Below are positions 10,905-21,308 of a stretch of DNA of 64,000 bases, piece by piece; the first letter of the stretch is position 1, and every line of letters begins with the position of its first letter. The translations under genes were made by a program, and so were the position numbers. Location: assembly GCA_964036315.1 (NCBI GenBank), contig OZ038488.1, forward strand, positions 59,938,254 through 60,002,253. The letters run 5' to 3'. The notes below the pieces were generated by a model. The model was not told where the DNA came from and ran no database searches. It was given only the letters and a program-made list of their open reading frames with translations. The stretch comes from Acanthosepion esculentum. Its lineage: Eukaryota > Mollusca > Cephalopoda > Sepiida > Sepiidae.

Positions 10905-11810
10905 ACAGAGTAGACTAATTCACCAACCATCAGATTCTTCGTATTTTGCCCCTTGATAATGTTATCCAAATTTCCTAGTACAGCTGTAACTTAACTCAGT
11001 TTTACAGTGTTACTGTTGAAATTCTTTGACAATTCTGATCGTTTCGGGAAATTTTTCTTGCTTATATTGAGGAATATTTTACCTATGTTTGTTTTCACTT
11101 GCAAATTGAATGGGTGGAGGGAACTCTTTGTCTTGTTCTTATTTACTTTTTGTTATCTTTTATATTTGTTTGCTTAACTTAGGGATTAAATTTTAGGTTA
11201 CTTTTATATCCCTCTGCCCTTAATTCAATTACATATTCTTTTTCCTTTCATTAAATATTTCCCTTTACAAAGAATTCCTTGAAAATCGGCATTCAATTCC
11301 TTTTGGGATGTTTTTGATTACACACTTCGGATGATTGGACTTGATGTTTATGCATTTTAGCAATAAATTTGGTTTCATGTATGGTGAGACTGTACCTTCT
11401 AATAATTGGAATTCAGCGTCTAAAAATTGATTAATTTTCATATTCATCTCAGCGGTAAACGGTAATTTCAAAGTTCAGGTTTTCAAAGAGCTTAAGCAGT
11501 ATTTTCCTAATTATATCGTTAGCGCATTTATTTTCAGGCAGTATAATCAGTCCATCGTCTCTGTAGATGCCATGGTTATCTACGTGTACAATCTTATTGA
11601 TATTACTTAATATGTAGATACCCATTAACTCGGAAATCTCTGCCCCGCCAAAAGATTCTTGGGCGACATCAAAGGCACCTTCGTTCGATTTTTTATCCAT
11701 GCTTCCAGTAAACCTTTAGCATAATGTAATGCTTCTAACAATCCTTGCTTCGAAATGGATGGATAGAGGTTTTTTATGAATATTTGCTTTTTGGGGTTTT
11801 TTTTTTTCAA
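10905..11810 (-). pseudogene. reverse transcriptase of the YRDDGL type
   Basis: Read on the minus strand in three overlapping frames: KNLYPSISKQGLLEALHYAK (RT motif with FYPSI), then FDVAQESFGGAEISELMGIY, then the catalytic-type GIYRDDGLIILPE, then INQFLDAEFQLLEGTVSPYM, then IKSNHPKCVIKNIPKGIE, and below 11120 in a shifted frame VKTNIGKIFLNISKKNFPK. The order matches RT proteins with YRDDGL motifs that I recall as abundant in cnidarians, fish and cephalopods. Their retroelement class (Penelope-like or other) I cannot fix. At least two frameshifts and several stops make it non-functional. Upstream domains are not visible. Confidence 0.78.
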
Positions 11811-12120
11811 TAATATTATTCTTCATTGAAATACTGAACTGATACGGTGGAGAGGAGTACGGTGGATGTAATGTTTGAGCTTTTATATTGGGCAGTAAAA
11901 AGTTACTTTTAAAAAGGAACTACAGAGACAGTGTAAAATGGAGGCACGGGACTTATCAAGCAAGCACCCTCGTCGAATCAGGCAACAGAAAAAGAGCTGA
12001 AGCGGCTGCTTTTCACGACTGGAACCTCCACTGGCTGCCGAGAGCTTCACCTAGAATCGATATGGAAAAGCGTGTCTTTCTTGTACAGACCTTACTAACA
12101 ATTTGACAAAAGGCAAGGAA
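11811..12120. other. no gene recognised
   Basis: An open forward frame at 11888-12106 has no recognisable domain. Confidence 0.45.
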
Positions 12121-12141
12121 ATAGTTTAGCCCGCGAAGTCA

Positions 12142-12372
12142 AGGGATTACCACTCGGTCCTAATTTTTCTAATTTTTATATTGATCACTTAGAAGACAAA
12201 TTTTTGCCAATTCTATCATATATTGATGACATATTCATAGTAACGAAAGTCAATGCGTTATTTGTGAATTCAAAATTAATAAGAGAATCGCATTTGTCGA
12301 TGTTTAATAAATTATAAGATTCATAAGAGTAGATTATATGAGTCAACTTCATTATATAAAAATACTACAAAA
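12142..12372 (+). pseudogene. Penelope-like RT fragment
   Basis: From 12144 the plus strand reads GLPLGPNFSNFYIDHLEDKF, then LPILSYIDDIFIVTKVNA. That is the GxPLGP block followed by the Y(I/V)DD catalytic box with short spacing, as in Penelope-like element RTs. After frameshifts, FVDV and ...SLYKNTT near 12298-12367 match the next conserved block (PFLDVL...YKKTT). Only about 75 residues of RT remain and the frame is broken. It is cut off by a (TA)n tract. Confidence 0.75.
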
Positions 12373-12389
12373 TTATTGTATACACAACT

Positions 12390-12392
<3 letters not shown>

Positions 12393-12432
<40 letters not shown>

Positions 12433-12507
12433 GCCTGACGATTGCACTAGCATGAAACAGACTGTCGCCTCTAAGTGCTGATTTCCATGTCCACTTTTAT
12501 ATTTATA

Positions 12508-12560
<53 letters not shown>
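12393..12560 (-). repeat. inverted family E copy between (TA)n tracts
   Basis: (TA) at 12393-12429, then the family E core inverted (12430-12506: GTCGCCTGACGATTGCACTA, CATGAAACAGACTGTCGCCT, CATGTCCACTTTTATATT), then (TA) at 12507-12560. Confidence 0.85.
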
Positions 12561-12566
<6 letters not shown>

Positions 12567-12843
12567 GTAAAAGGCTCAAACACTAATATTCCATGGTTAT
12601 AATTTATTACATTGGAATCATAATCACGGCCCAATTCATCAGACCTACAAATTCAAAAAGAAATCTGAAAATATAATTCCGGGTATAAAAAACAAAATTT
12701 CGGTGAGTGTGTATATGTGGAAGTGGGAAACTAGAATAAGAGGGAAATGTATGAAAGCTCTAGAGAGAGGTGTAATGGAAGAAAGAACAACAGGAAAGGC
12801 TTTAAGGTGAGGGTAAGGAATAAAATTTTAATTTCACAAAGCT
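12561..12843. other. no gene recognised
   Basis: Short unique stretch between a microsatellite and a transposase relic. Confidence 0.5.
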
Positions 12844-13150
12844 TCACAAATGTTCAATATGCACACCATCTGTGTCATCAAGTCGATAGTCCAGATCCTG
12901 CCAAACAGGATGTAGCATGTCTTGCGTAACATTCTCCAACGCTTCAGTGATTCTCTGCTTGAGGTACTCTAGACTTACGGGAAGAGAGGGGATATAGACC
13001 TGTCCTTTCACATTGCCCTATATTAAAAATATCACAATGTGTCAAGTGAGGTGAACGCGGTGGCCTTTTCAATCACATTGTCATTATCACTGGCACACCC
13101 AATCCATCTTCCTGGTAGATTCCCATACGTCTGCTCAGTCAACTTAATTT
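12844..13150 (-). pseudogene. Tc1/mariner-superfamily transposase C-terminus
   Basis: The minus strand reads NLPGRWIG, then in a shifted frame RPPRSPHLTHCDIF (the WPPRSPDLTPCDFF block that carries the third catalytic acidic residue in this family). It continues NVKGQVYIPSLPVSLEYLKQ, RITEALENVTQDMLHPVWQD and ends DGVHIEHL followed by a stop (12844-12846). This is the C-terminal quarter of a transposase of the type with a GGHIEHL ending found in arthropods and molluscs. The rest is missing and there are frameshifts, so it is dead. Confidence 0.75.
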
Positions 13151-13250
13151 TTATACAATTTGTTAAAATTTGAGATGCTTTGGGCGAGAATTGGCTATGT
13201 TATTAAACTGCAAGATGATGTACATATTTATGTAAAAGAGTAATATTATA

Positions 13251-13399
13251 CAGTGTAACTCAGATATAAAAGAAACCCGGATATAAGAGAGATTTTCTCT
13301 GTTCCCAAATTAGAGCCATACTTACCTAAACAAAATAGACAAAACCCGGATATAAGAGACTTCTTATCCGGTCCCGACAACTCTCTTATATCGGGGTTA

Positions 13400-13404
<5 letters not shown>
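13251..13404. mobile_element. TA-target MITE, family T, complete copy
   Basis: The ends are CAGTGTAACTCAGATATAAA and an inverted GTGTAACCCCGATATAAGAG. Internal phrases include AAACCCGGATATAAGAGA and GGTCCCGACAACTCTC. The flanking base pairs are TA on the left, while the right end merges into (TA)n. The same family occurs complete at 31183-31299 and 45070-45238. The CAGTG end and TA duplication suggest a pogo/Tigger-like or other Tc1/mariner origin. Confidence 0.8.
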
Positions 13405-13469
<65 letters not shown>

Positions 13470-13476
13470 TGTAACC

Positions 13477-13525
<49 letters not shown>

Positions 13526-13554
13526 TAACCCGGATATATATATATATATATATA
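13405..13554. repeat. (TA)n tracts seeded by family T terminal repeats
   Basis: (TA) runs at 13405-13466, about 13481-13521 and about 13535-13554 are separated only by two copies of the family T end, CAGTGTAACCCGGATATA (13467) and AGTGTAACCCGGATATA (13522). The GGATATA of each end runs straight into the TA repeat. Confidence 0.9.
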
Positions 13555-13690
13555 CAGTGTAACCCGGATATAAGAGAGTTGTCGGGACCGGGTAAGAAGT
13601 ATCTTATATCTGGGTTTCACTTATATCCGGGTTTGGTCTATTTTGTTTAGGTAAGTATGGCTCTAAGTTGGGACCAGAGAAAATCTATCT
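13555..13690. mobile_element. family T MITE, right end missing
   Basis: Starts CAGTGTAACCCGGATATAAG and keeps GTCGGGACCGGGTAAGAAG and GGTCTATTTTGTTTAGGTAA, in inverted orientation relative to the copy at 13251. It loses identity near 13690 and lacks a right terminal repeat. Confidence 0.75.
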
Positions 13691-14390
13691 TAGTCACGAT
13701 GAACTGATATCCCCTCAAGGTGGCTCCGTGTCGAGAGAATACTGGACCTCAAAATCACACCGGACCTCAAGTCGGATTCATCGCTGAAGAGGCAGGTACA
13801 ATGATCGGTTCCCTGCCCCGCTCTAGTAAGTATAGTCCTCATGCTATTATAATTTATCAGAGTTAGATCAGAGCCGAAAATGGACTACTGTTGCTATATT
13901 TGGGTGGGAACCACACATTCCTCACTTTCCAATCTTTGTACAGTTCAAAAGCGTCTCCGAGTCCTTGTTGGAAAAAAAATATTTTCCACCTTCCTGACTC
14001 TCTCTCTCTCTCTCTTACAGGCGGATGTGGCAAGTCTCTCACTGCTCTATCTCTACTACAATCGAAAGTTGTCGGGCGAACTACATTCCTTGGTTTTGTC
14101 AAGTCTGACCATAACGGCTAGGGCCCGCCATGCCACTTACATAGTAGCAAACCACCCTCGTTCCGTCCGTATTCCATCGGCGAGAAATAAGTTCTACTCA
14201 AACACCTTCTTCCCGTGAATCACTGGCCTGTGGAACAGACTCACAAGGAGATGTTTCCTCGATCACTAAAATTTTAACCTGCTCAAGTCTAGAGTTAACC
14301 GTTATCTTCCACTCTTATTCATAAAAACTACCCCCTTAATGTAACCCTCTGCATGTAACCCGGGCCTTTTACAGGTTGAACCTTACTATT
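13691..14390 (+). pseudogene. LINE reverse transcriptase C-terminal fragment (family L-A)
   Basis: The forward frame at 13880-14218 reads MDYCCYIWVGTTHSSLSNL, VQKRLRVLVGKKIFSTF, ADVASLSLLYLYYNRKLSG, ELHSLVLSSLTITARARHAT and VANHPRSVRIPSARNKFYSN. After an in-frame stop it continues ITGLWNRLTRRCF and NLLKSRVNRYLPL. This is the complete post-RT C-terminal segment of a non-LTR retrotransposon, better kept than the copy at 3220. A (CT)n run inside the frame adds Ser/Leu residues. Endonuclease and RT domains are absent. Confidence 0.85.
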
Positions 14391-14889
14391 AAAAAAAAAT
14401 AAAACTAACTGAAGTAATTTCTTCTTCACAGATTATCTCATGAAGAATTGAGCAAAAACAAAACAAACACTTATCAACAATAGTTTCGCACGCCATATCG
14501 TAGACAAATGAATAGAATTAAATTAAAAGAATGCTAGAAAAATAATTCAATTATCTCGATGAAAGCCAAATAAGTAAACAAATAAAATACCATGAATTTC
14601 GCTATAAGCAAGATGAAAAAGCTTTTTTAAAAAATAATTCGTCGGTAGACAACATTTAATGGATATAATAAATACGTGGGAGATAGAGTTTATTACCGAA
14701 AAATTCAAAACATCTTACTTAATACATTAATCAATAACAGAAGACTTCAAACATCGCGCTTATATAAAAACAAACCTGTTTATCAATTCTCGTGCCCAGT
14801 AGAGTTTAAGTTACCAACATTAATAATATTAAAAGAAACAACTAATGATCGTAAGGTTTAATATTTAATACTGACCAATCTCCTCATAG
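14391..14889. other. no gene recognised
   Basis: AT-rich; a short open frame at 14676-14861 has no recognisable product. Confidence 0.5.
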
Positions 14890-15290
14890 TTGAAGAAAAG
14901 ACTTGAGTTTTGCGGAAGGATTCTGAGAGTACCGTGAACTGAACATGTCAGAAACGACGAAGCTTTTGGGAAAAGCGAAACAAAAAAGGAGAGGTAGCAT
15001 CAGATAGCGACAGTTGAAATTTTTAGGGCACTTAATGAGGAAAGAGAGCTTAGAAAACGTGACACTCACAGGACATATTGAAGGCAAGAGGAACAGAGGA
15101 CAACAGGCCATAACCTACCTAGCGAGCTCGTGTAAATGGCTGGCAGAACAGGGATCAGGATAGACAGCGAAAAGTCATTTTCTAAGAACTTCAAAGAACA
15201 GGTAATTGTGGAGAACCGTGATTGGTAACGACCTGAAGATTACTGGTGCACAGAAGAAGTAATTTGCCACTTATCGAAACTCGAGCATCA
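14890..15290 (+). pseudogene. LINE C-terminal fragment (family L-B)
   Basis: Forward frames give KRLEFCGRILRVP and TEHVRNDEAF, then LKFLGHLMRKESLENVTLTG, HIEGKRNRGQQAITYLASSC and KWLAEQGSG. This is the LGHIMRK-LENLTLTGHIEGKR-RGRQR block that ends many mollusc LINE proteins and is often mis-named craniofacial development protein 2 in automated annotation. It is broken by stops and frameshifts. Related fragments lie at 34465, 45830 and 52520, all on the plus strand. Confidence 0.8.
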
Positions 15291-16559
15291 TATCACAGAT
15301 CAACAAAACAAAACAACTAATAATAATAATAACAACAACAACAACAGTAATAATAATAATATTAATGATAACAAATTCCGTTAAAAATAAGAAAACCGTG
15401 AAATTTTCAAATGTTAAAACGGGTAAATGTTTATAAATTTATGAATATAAATAACTTTCATATTTATTACTTTATATATTGGTAAATGATAAATATTGTA
15501 TTGAATTGGTTCTAATTTTATTAGTTTTTAGAATGTAAATATAAAATGATTTTTGTAAATAAACAACAATCTAATGCATAAATTATTAAAATAATTTGTT
15601 TTAAATTCTCAAGAACAAAAAATGTGTAGGAATTCATTTCCATCATATGTTTAAGTTTTATTACAATTGTAATCGTCGCTTGAAACAACAAACATTCCCG
15701 AGGAGTGAAGTTAGTTAAAAATAAAAAGCGGTGTTAATGGAAAAACCATTCTTTTGACACTCCATTTTTTGTGGGTACGAAACTCCAACTTTGCCAATAT
15801 TTTAAATCTGTAAACAAAATTTTAATCTACACCAATTACAGTTGTACAAATGCACTTTAGAAATACATTTGATTATGTATTTCCTTTGTGACAAATATTT
15901 AGAAAAACACGTTTCCTTTGACAAGAATTCGAAAGAAACATTAAAATCTGGCTAGCTTTTTAGACTTAGTTTTGTAAGATTTGTGTTCGTTTCTGAAAAT
16001 GGTTTTAAAATGTTGATAACGTTTGAGCAAAAAACAAAATACCTAACATTGCAATGAATGGTATTTAAATTCTAAAAAGACATTATCTGGCGCCATGTTG
16101 ATTGTTTGTGAAAATACCGGAAGGCATTCAAATTTCTGGCGCCGGCAATGTAGAACCCTTCATTTCTTTTCATTCATTTGCACAGAACCGTAATCAAAGA
16201 AAGAAAAGTGATATTTCGCTTTAATTTGTTTAAAGAGCACGCGAACGGGGGTTGAATGAAATAAAACGGATTTTAATCGGCAAGTGAGTGAGGAAATGAC
16301 AAAAAATTGATGAAAGTGTTGAATAATTAAGCAAAACAAAATAAGATAAAAGAAAAAGAAAGAAAGGAAGTAGCAAGAATAAAAAAAATGGCGTGAGTAA
16401 ATGTGAAAGAATAAAATGATAAAATAAAAATACAACGGGGAATTTAGAACGATACGGAATGATATAAAACGACATTAAAGAATATAAAAGTCGAAAATGG
16501 ACGTAAAGCAAATTTAAAAAGAAGTATGGTTGCAAAGACAAAACAAATCGAATAAAAAA
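15291..16559. other. long AT-rich stretch, no gene recognised
   Basis: Contains an (AAT/AAC)n-like stretch near 15320-15375. From about 16180 to 16560 the plus strand is strongly A/G-rich. The Phe-rich minus-strand frames over that part are composition artefacts. Confidence 0.55.
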
Positions 16560-16565
16560 TGAATA

Positions 16566-16571
16566 CTCTCA

Positions 16572-16655
<84 letters not shown>
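16566..16655. repeat. compound (CT)n(TA)n microsatellite
   Basis: A (CT) run to 16619 passes directly into a (TA) run. Confidence 0.97.
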
Positions 16656-16657
<2 letters not shown>

Positions 16658-16848
16658 AGACAAATATATATATGATTGGAAAATATACTAAACTGCGCGT
16701 TTCACCGACGTGACGCGTGTTATATTCGGCTTATTCAGGTTGGAATGAAAGCGAAAACTTTTGATGATATAAGAGACAATAAATTAAATTATCTCATCAG
16801 ATCTGATAACAAGAAACCAGAAAGAGTTTGCTTCACTCTCTTTCTCTT

Positions 16849-16901
<53 letters not shown>

Positions 16902-17107
16902 TTGTATATGTTCTTTTCGTGTCTAAAAGCATTGATAGTGCGCTAATCGCAGAATGTTGGATAATAAACCTAAGACCAGGACAATGCCTAATATCACGAA
17001 TCATCGCAAATGCAATACTTGCACAATGCGGCATACGAGCTCAGAGAGTAAAAAACAAAGATCTACTCAGAATGGAGTGATTTAAAATACAGCCAACCAT
17101 AAACAGC

Positions 17108-17111
<4 letters not shown>
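16656..17111. other. no gene; (CT)n(TA)n at about 16836-16900
   Basis: An open forward frame at 16676-17080 runs through a second (CT)n(TA)n microsatellite and has no recognisable domain, so I do not call it a gene. Confidence 0.5.

Positions 17112-17162
<51 letters not shown>
17112..17162. repeat. (TA)n microsatellite
   Basis: About 25 units. Confidence 0.97.
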
Positions 17163-17164
<2 letters not shown>

Positions 17165-17316
17165 TAAGTAAACAGACAAACAAATAAAAATAAACGGAAA
17201 ATTTTCAGTGCATTTTCCTTATACTTAACGTCAGCAAAATGTGTCGTTTAAAAGCTTGTACAGTTTGTCGCATTATCGCCATTTTTGTTTTGGACACTAT
17301 TCTACAAACACAAAGA

Positions 17317-17371
17317 CACACACACACACATATATATATATACTATTATTCTTATTATTATTATTATTATA
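17317..17371. repeat. compound (CA)n(TA)n(TTA)n microsatellite
   Basis: Three simple repeats in a row: CACACA, TATATA, then TTATTATTA. Confidence 0.95.
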
Positions 17372-17564
17372 GAATAAAATGCAAAAAAACTAAACGAACC
17401 AAGTGCTCACTGTCACAAGACAGAGCGTTAATATAATAATAAAATGGCATTTTAAAATGCGTAAATTCTTTTCACGATCTTGCCATCTCGAGGAAACAAC
17501 TTGATTGATACATCCTCATATATATGAAATAGAATATCCAGTATAATTTTAAATTACAACCATA

Positions 17565-17567
<3 letters not shown>

Positions 17568-17621
<54 letters not shown>
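17568..17621. repeat. (TA)n microsatellite
   Basis: About 26 units, bounded by TGTACA on both sides, so the whole is an exact palindrome. Confidence 0.95.
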
Positions 17622-17628
<7 letters not shown>

Positions 17629-17743
17629 GCTAAAAATCCGTGGATAAGTAATACTAGTGAATCCTAATAATATAAAATAAAACTGATCCACAAAGAGACC
17701 TCAATGTATTCATTACAGTGCATATATATATAAATTACATATA

Positions 17744-17828
17744 ATTAATCTTCCGAGGTTTGTCAGCATCAAATCGTTTGAAGATTATCTTCAAGCCCTT
17801 TGGCGTTGACAGACCTCGGAAGATTAAT
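17744..17828. other. nested hairpin
   Basis: An outer stem of about 30 bp (ATTAATCTTCCGAGGTTTGT with its near reverse complement ending at 17828) encloses a smaller palindrome TTGAAGATTATCTTCAA (about 17778-17794). It could be a very small foldback element. No homologue seen in this window. Confidence 0.75.
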
Positions 17829-17901
17829 CTCTTACGGGGGTTAACCTCTTACGAGGAGAAATTGCCATGCAAATGGGGTATTGAATGTCATCTATATATA
17901 A

Positions 17902-17902
17902 T

Positions 17903-17952
<50 letters not shown>

Positions 17953-17955
17953 CTA
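17902..17955. repeat. (ATCT)n microsatellite
   Basis: About 13 tetranucleotide copies. Confidence 0.96.
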
Positions 17956-18507
17956 GCTCAACTGTTATGTACAAGATATATTTATGTATACATATATGTC
18001 CTTCTACGTTATAATTTAAAGTATTTAAGATGAAAAAAACTAATAATATAGATAGTTTTTGTCCGATATTGATAATGACCAGAAGAAGGGTCGAAAGCGC
18101 TTGATTCGAAAGGGTTGAACAAGGTTCATACTCAATCTTCTTAAAGGCAATGCAATATCAATCTTTCTAAATAGCAATGAATTCTGGACAATTTCCTCAC
18201 AGATAAAGACGAAACCTGAGGCAATCAATTTGGGTTTCTTCATAAAAAAGCTGGCAATACCATTGAATGAACATTTGGACAGTAAGAAAGTCCTAAAGAA
18301 AATGCAAGCAATGAGAAAGTTTTTGCTTAGTATCAGAATGAGAAATTTGAAATTTCTAGAAAATTCGTCGCAAAACTTTCTCAAAGTATAAGTTTGATAA
18401 TTTATTTCATTTTTTTTCAATGACGCAAAGAGTTCATTTTTTAAATTTTTTACTATTCTGTCAAGTTCATCACATGCTAATTCTGAGAGTGGTTTAAAAC
18501 TTTGGAA

Positions 18508-18510
<3 letters not shown>
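17956..18510. other. no gene recognised
   Basis: A minus-strand frame of 126 codons (18040-18420) gives no family I know. The plus strand has GGGTCGAAAGCGCTTG at 18088, like the GAAAGCGCT motif of the Penelope 3' ends elsewhere in the window, so this may be degraded retroelement DNA. Confidence 0.4.
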
Positions 18511-18599
<89 letters not shown>

Positions 18600-18616
18600 A
18601 AGATAGAGAGATAGAT
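18511..18616. repeat. compound (TA)n(GA)n microsatellite
   Basis: A (TA) run to about 18565 passes directly into a (GA) run and then GATA-type repeats. Confidence 0.97.
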
Positions 18617-18719
18617 AAATATAGGGAAGGCAAAATTATCACACCATAGGGGTTAATTAATTAATCATGTTTTAAATGTCTAATTTGTTTTGATAGTTTC
18701 TTATTTTGCAGAAACAATT

Positions 18720-18900
18720 TTGACGAAGTAAGATGTATGAAAAACTAAAGAAATATTGAAGTGCTTAAAGACATAATTAAATATGAATGCAGTAAAGTGA
18801 CAGAGGAAACTTTCCGACGTGTTAATGAATCATGCAAGAACAGAACTGAAATGTGCTTAGAAAAACGCGGAGGACATTTTGAACAGCACATATAACATTA
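18720..18900 (+). pseudogene. transposase C-terminal fragment (Tc1/mariner superfamily)
   Basis: The plus strand reads LKDIIKYECSKVTEETFRR, then VNESCKNRTEMCLEKRGGHF, ending EQHI and a stop. The E-RC-E-GGGHFE ending is characteristic of Tc1/mariner-type transposases. Catalytic blocks are absent. The phrase GGCAAAATTATCACACC at 18629 could be one terminal repeat, but I see no partner. Confidence 0.6.
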
Positions 18901-19620
18901 AATAACTAGTAATTAAATTTTTTATGTGTAACTATCCTTTTAATAAATTATTTCTACGTTGCGCGACATTTGCATTGAGGAATATAACGGGGTCGCCTTT
19001 TAAGTACTCAATAATGTGAAAACTTTAAGAAAATATTTTCCGTAATTTAATGTTTTATTGAATTTTAGAGTATTTGGGCTCTACATTTTCTATAGTTATC
19101 GCTCTGATAATATCGTGTATCTGCAAAAATTGGCACGTTTATTACATGCAAAAACAATTCAAAATTCTTTTTAAAATAATCAGATTGAAATAAGCTTTAC
19201 ACTATATACTTAGTAAATATAGTTTTACTTAACAATATTCCTTAAGAGTTTCACCATTGAATCTGAATTTTAAGAGTTGTAAAATTTTTATAAATTATTC
19301 TAATTAAAATTGTATCAAAATGTTAAATACATTTTTCATCGAAAATTTTTTTCTTAAAACTATATTGTCCTTAATATAATATTCATAAAAGCAATTAAAA
19401 GCTTCTCTAATTAAATAATGTCTTAGTTTTATTGTGTTTTTTATTTCACGGATCAGAGTAGACTTTCCCTAAGACGGGGTCCGATTTTGCAAAAAAGAAA
19501 TCTATGATTTAAATTCTCTAAAGAATTCTGCTTTTAACTAATATGTTCACAAAAATTTATCTCGTTGAATTTGTCGCGTTTTCATAAAATTAATTAAGCA
19601 AGGTGAAACACATGTAAAAA
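18901..19620. other. no gene recognised
   Basis: AT-rich sequence without named content. Confidence 0.5.
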
Positions 19621-19624
19621 TATT

Positions 19625-19715
19625 TTACCAGGACTTAACCGGGGATTGAACTCACACTCTTTGGGTCCTGTCACTGGATCTAACCAACGCTTTTAACCAC
19701 TGTGCGGTGAAGGCA
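19625..19715 (-). repeat. SINE family C head (tRNA-like)
   Basis: On the minus strand CAGTGGTTAAAAGCGTTGGT (A-box region) is followed by TTAGATCCAGTGACAGGACC and GAGTTCAATCCCCGG (B box). The same head, GTTAGATCCAGTGAC..., appears on the plus strand at 49868 and 58052. Confidence 0.7.
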
Positions 19716-19744
19716 GTGTCGAACTTGGAGAGGGGAATTAACAG

Positions 19745-19920
19745 GAGATAACTGATCATTAAACATGGTACGTGGAACTAGAACAGTCTACCTCAGCGAG
19801 TGAAATAAACGGTTCAGTTAGACATTCCAACCACCTGAAGAAGGCCGGAGCGTTCAACGGTCGAAACGTTGTAATAAATATGTCGACAAAGATGAGGACA
19901 ATAGTCCGAATAATGTAAAT
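19745..19920 (+). repeat. SINE family C body/tail module
   Basis: Contains GAAATAAACGGTTCAGTTAG, then CACCTGAAGAAGGCCGGAGC and GGTCGAAACGTTGTAATAAA, ending GATGAGGACAATAGTCCGAA. The same module is found at 25130 (minus), 49555 (minus), 50000 (plus) and 57925 (minus). Here it points opposite to the adjacent head. The CTGAAGA...GAAA stretch resembles a hammerhead core (see findings). Confidence 0.75.
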
Positions 19921-20394
19921 AGTGTTTTCATTTAGTTTAGAGCATTTTTTTCATTACAGTATGGTACGTTTCAGAGATTTTGTTCAGTTAACTATGTATA
20001 TGTAAATGAAAATGTAAACAAATACTAATGGAGTATTCTAAAAAGGCACATCAGAGAAAGGTAGTCAATGCCAAATCTTTTATATTTAATTATTTAAAGG
20101 TAATACAAACGATGCTCTATCAACGCGGATTCCATAGCTTTATTGGTAAATACATTTTGACTATAGAAGCTATTTTCTTATTGAAAAGGGGAAAGAGGTT
20201 TGATTTTTGTCGGTGGCAGAATCATTCTCTTGTAGAAATTTCTCATTCTAAAGCGGTTATTAATTTCATTGTTTAAGAATATAAAGTTTTGCGATATCAA
20301 TTCGACTAGGTGTGTCCACAACAGATAGCGTTTACAGCAATAAGAAATAATGTTGAATAAAAAAATCAATTCAAAACTATACACAAAATTCCGT
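19921..20394. other. no gene recognised
   Basis: An open forward frame (20028-20276) has no recognisable domain. It may be the decayed upstream part of the Penelope-like copy that follows. Confidence 0.4.
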
Positions 20395-21231
20395 CTTCGA
20401 AAATAAATAAATAAACACCCATTCTTGGATGTTTTTGTGGAGTCTAGTAATAATACATTCGCCACTTTGTTTTATTAAAAAAACAACTTTTGCCTCTTAA
20501 TTTTACTAGTCAATGTCCTCTCAGATATAAAATAAGTGTTATTAAAAATTTCGTAAAGAGAATCGCACGAGAATTCATCCTCTCGTCCGATTTTCATTAA
20601 AGAATTTAAGAACGTGAAAAAACGCTTGTTAATAACGGTTTTCCAAAATATAAGCAAGATGAATCTTCACTTAGAAACATTTCCTGACCAATCCAAATAC
20701 GTATATAGTTACATTGGATATATTACAACATATTTAACAATAAGACTCACGTTACATGTCTTTGACCAGGTTTCATTTAAATATACATGGAGACCTAGCA
20801 AACTCTATTCGTGACATACTCGTTGATAATACAAATATAATAGTATCATCCACATATAAAAAAGGCTAAAAATAATGAAAGCATTGTTAATAAAAAAGTC
20901 ATCACTCGATAATATCAACTATGAACATGGCCACAATGTGGTGACCGTGTTTGGAAAATAAAACATTCCTATAACTCTAGATACATACATAAAACAATCC
21001 ATATATTCAGTTAAAAGTAAAATGAAATTATTCCTTGATAATGGCTAAACTTATAGCCAAAACGCTTGGATATATAAAACATTCGGACATTTTTTTATAT
21101 AATTTATATCCTGAAAAGAAAAAAAAAATAAGAACACATAAATATATATATATATAAATCTTAATCACATCACCTTGTCAGTTGTTTTAAACGAAACTTG
21201 CATGAAAGAGGGATTGTTGCTCAAATACACA

Positions 21232-21235
<4 letters not shown>
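20395..21235 (+). pseudogene. degraded Penelope-like element, RT end to GIY-YIG to 3' end
   Basis: In shifting frames the plus strand gives HPFLDVFVESSNNTF (about 20417), PLRYKISVIKNF (about 20518), YIGYITTYLTIRLTLHVF (about 20718; the GIY-YIG-type endonuclease block), LVDNTNIIVSSTYKK (about 20820) and the 3' block VVLNETCMKEGLL (about 21183). Each aligns in the same order with the better copy on the minus strand at 22383-23673. Many frameshifts and stops make it inactive. The 3' end runs into a (TA)n tract at 21236. Confidence 0.8.

Positions 21236-21306
<71 letters not shown>
21236..21306. repeat. (TA)n microsatellite
   Basis: About 35 units, immediately after a Penelope-like 3' end. Confidence 0.97.

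Positions 21307-21308
<2 letters not shown>

Noticed and set aside
18040..18420. 126-codon minus-strand frame
   Set aside because: No recognisable domain, no start context or neighbouring exon signal; left as unassigned.
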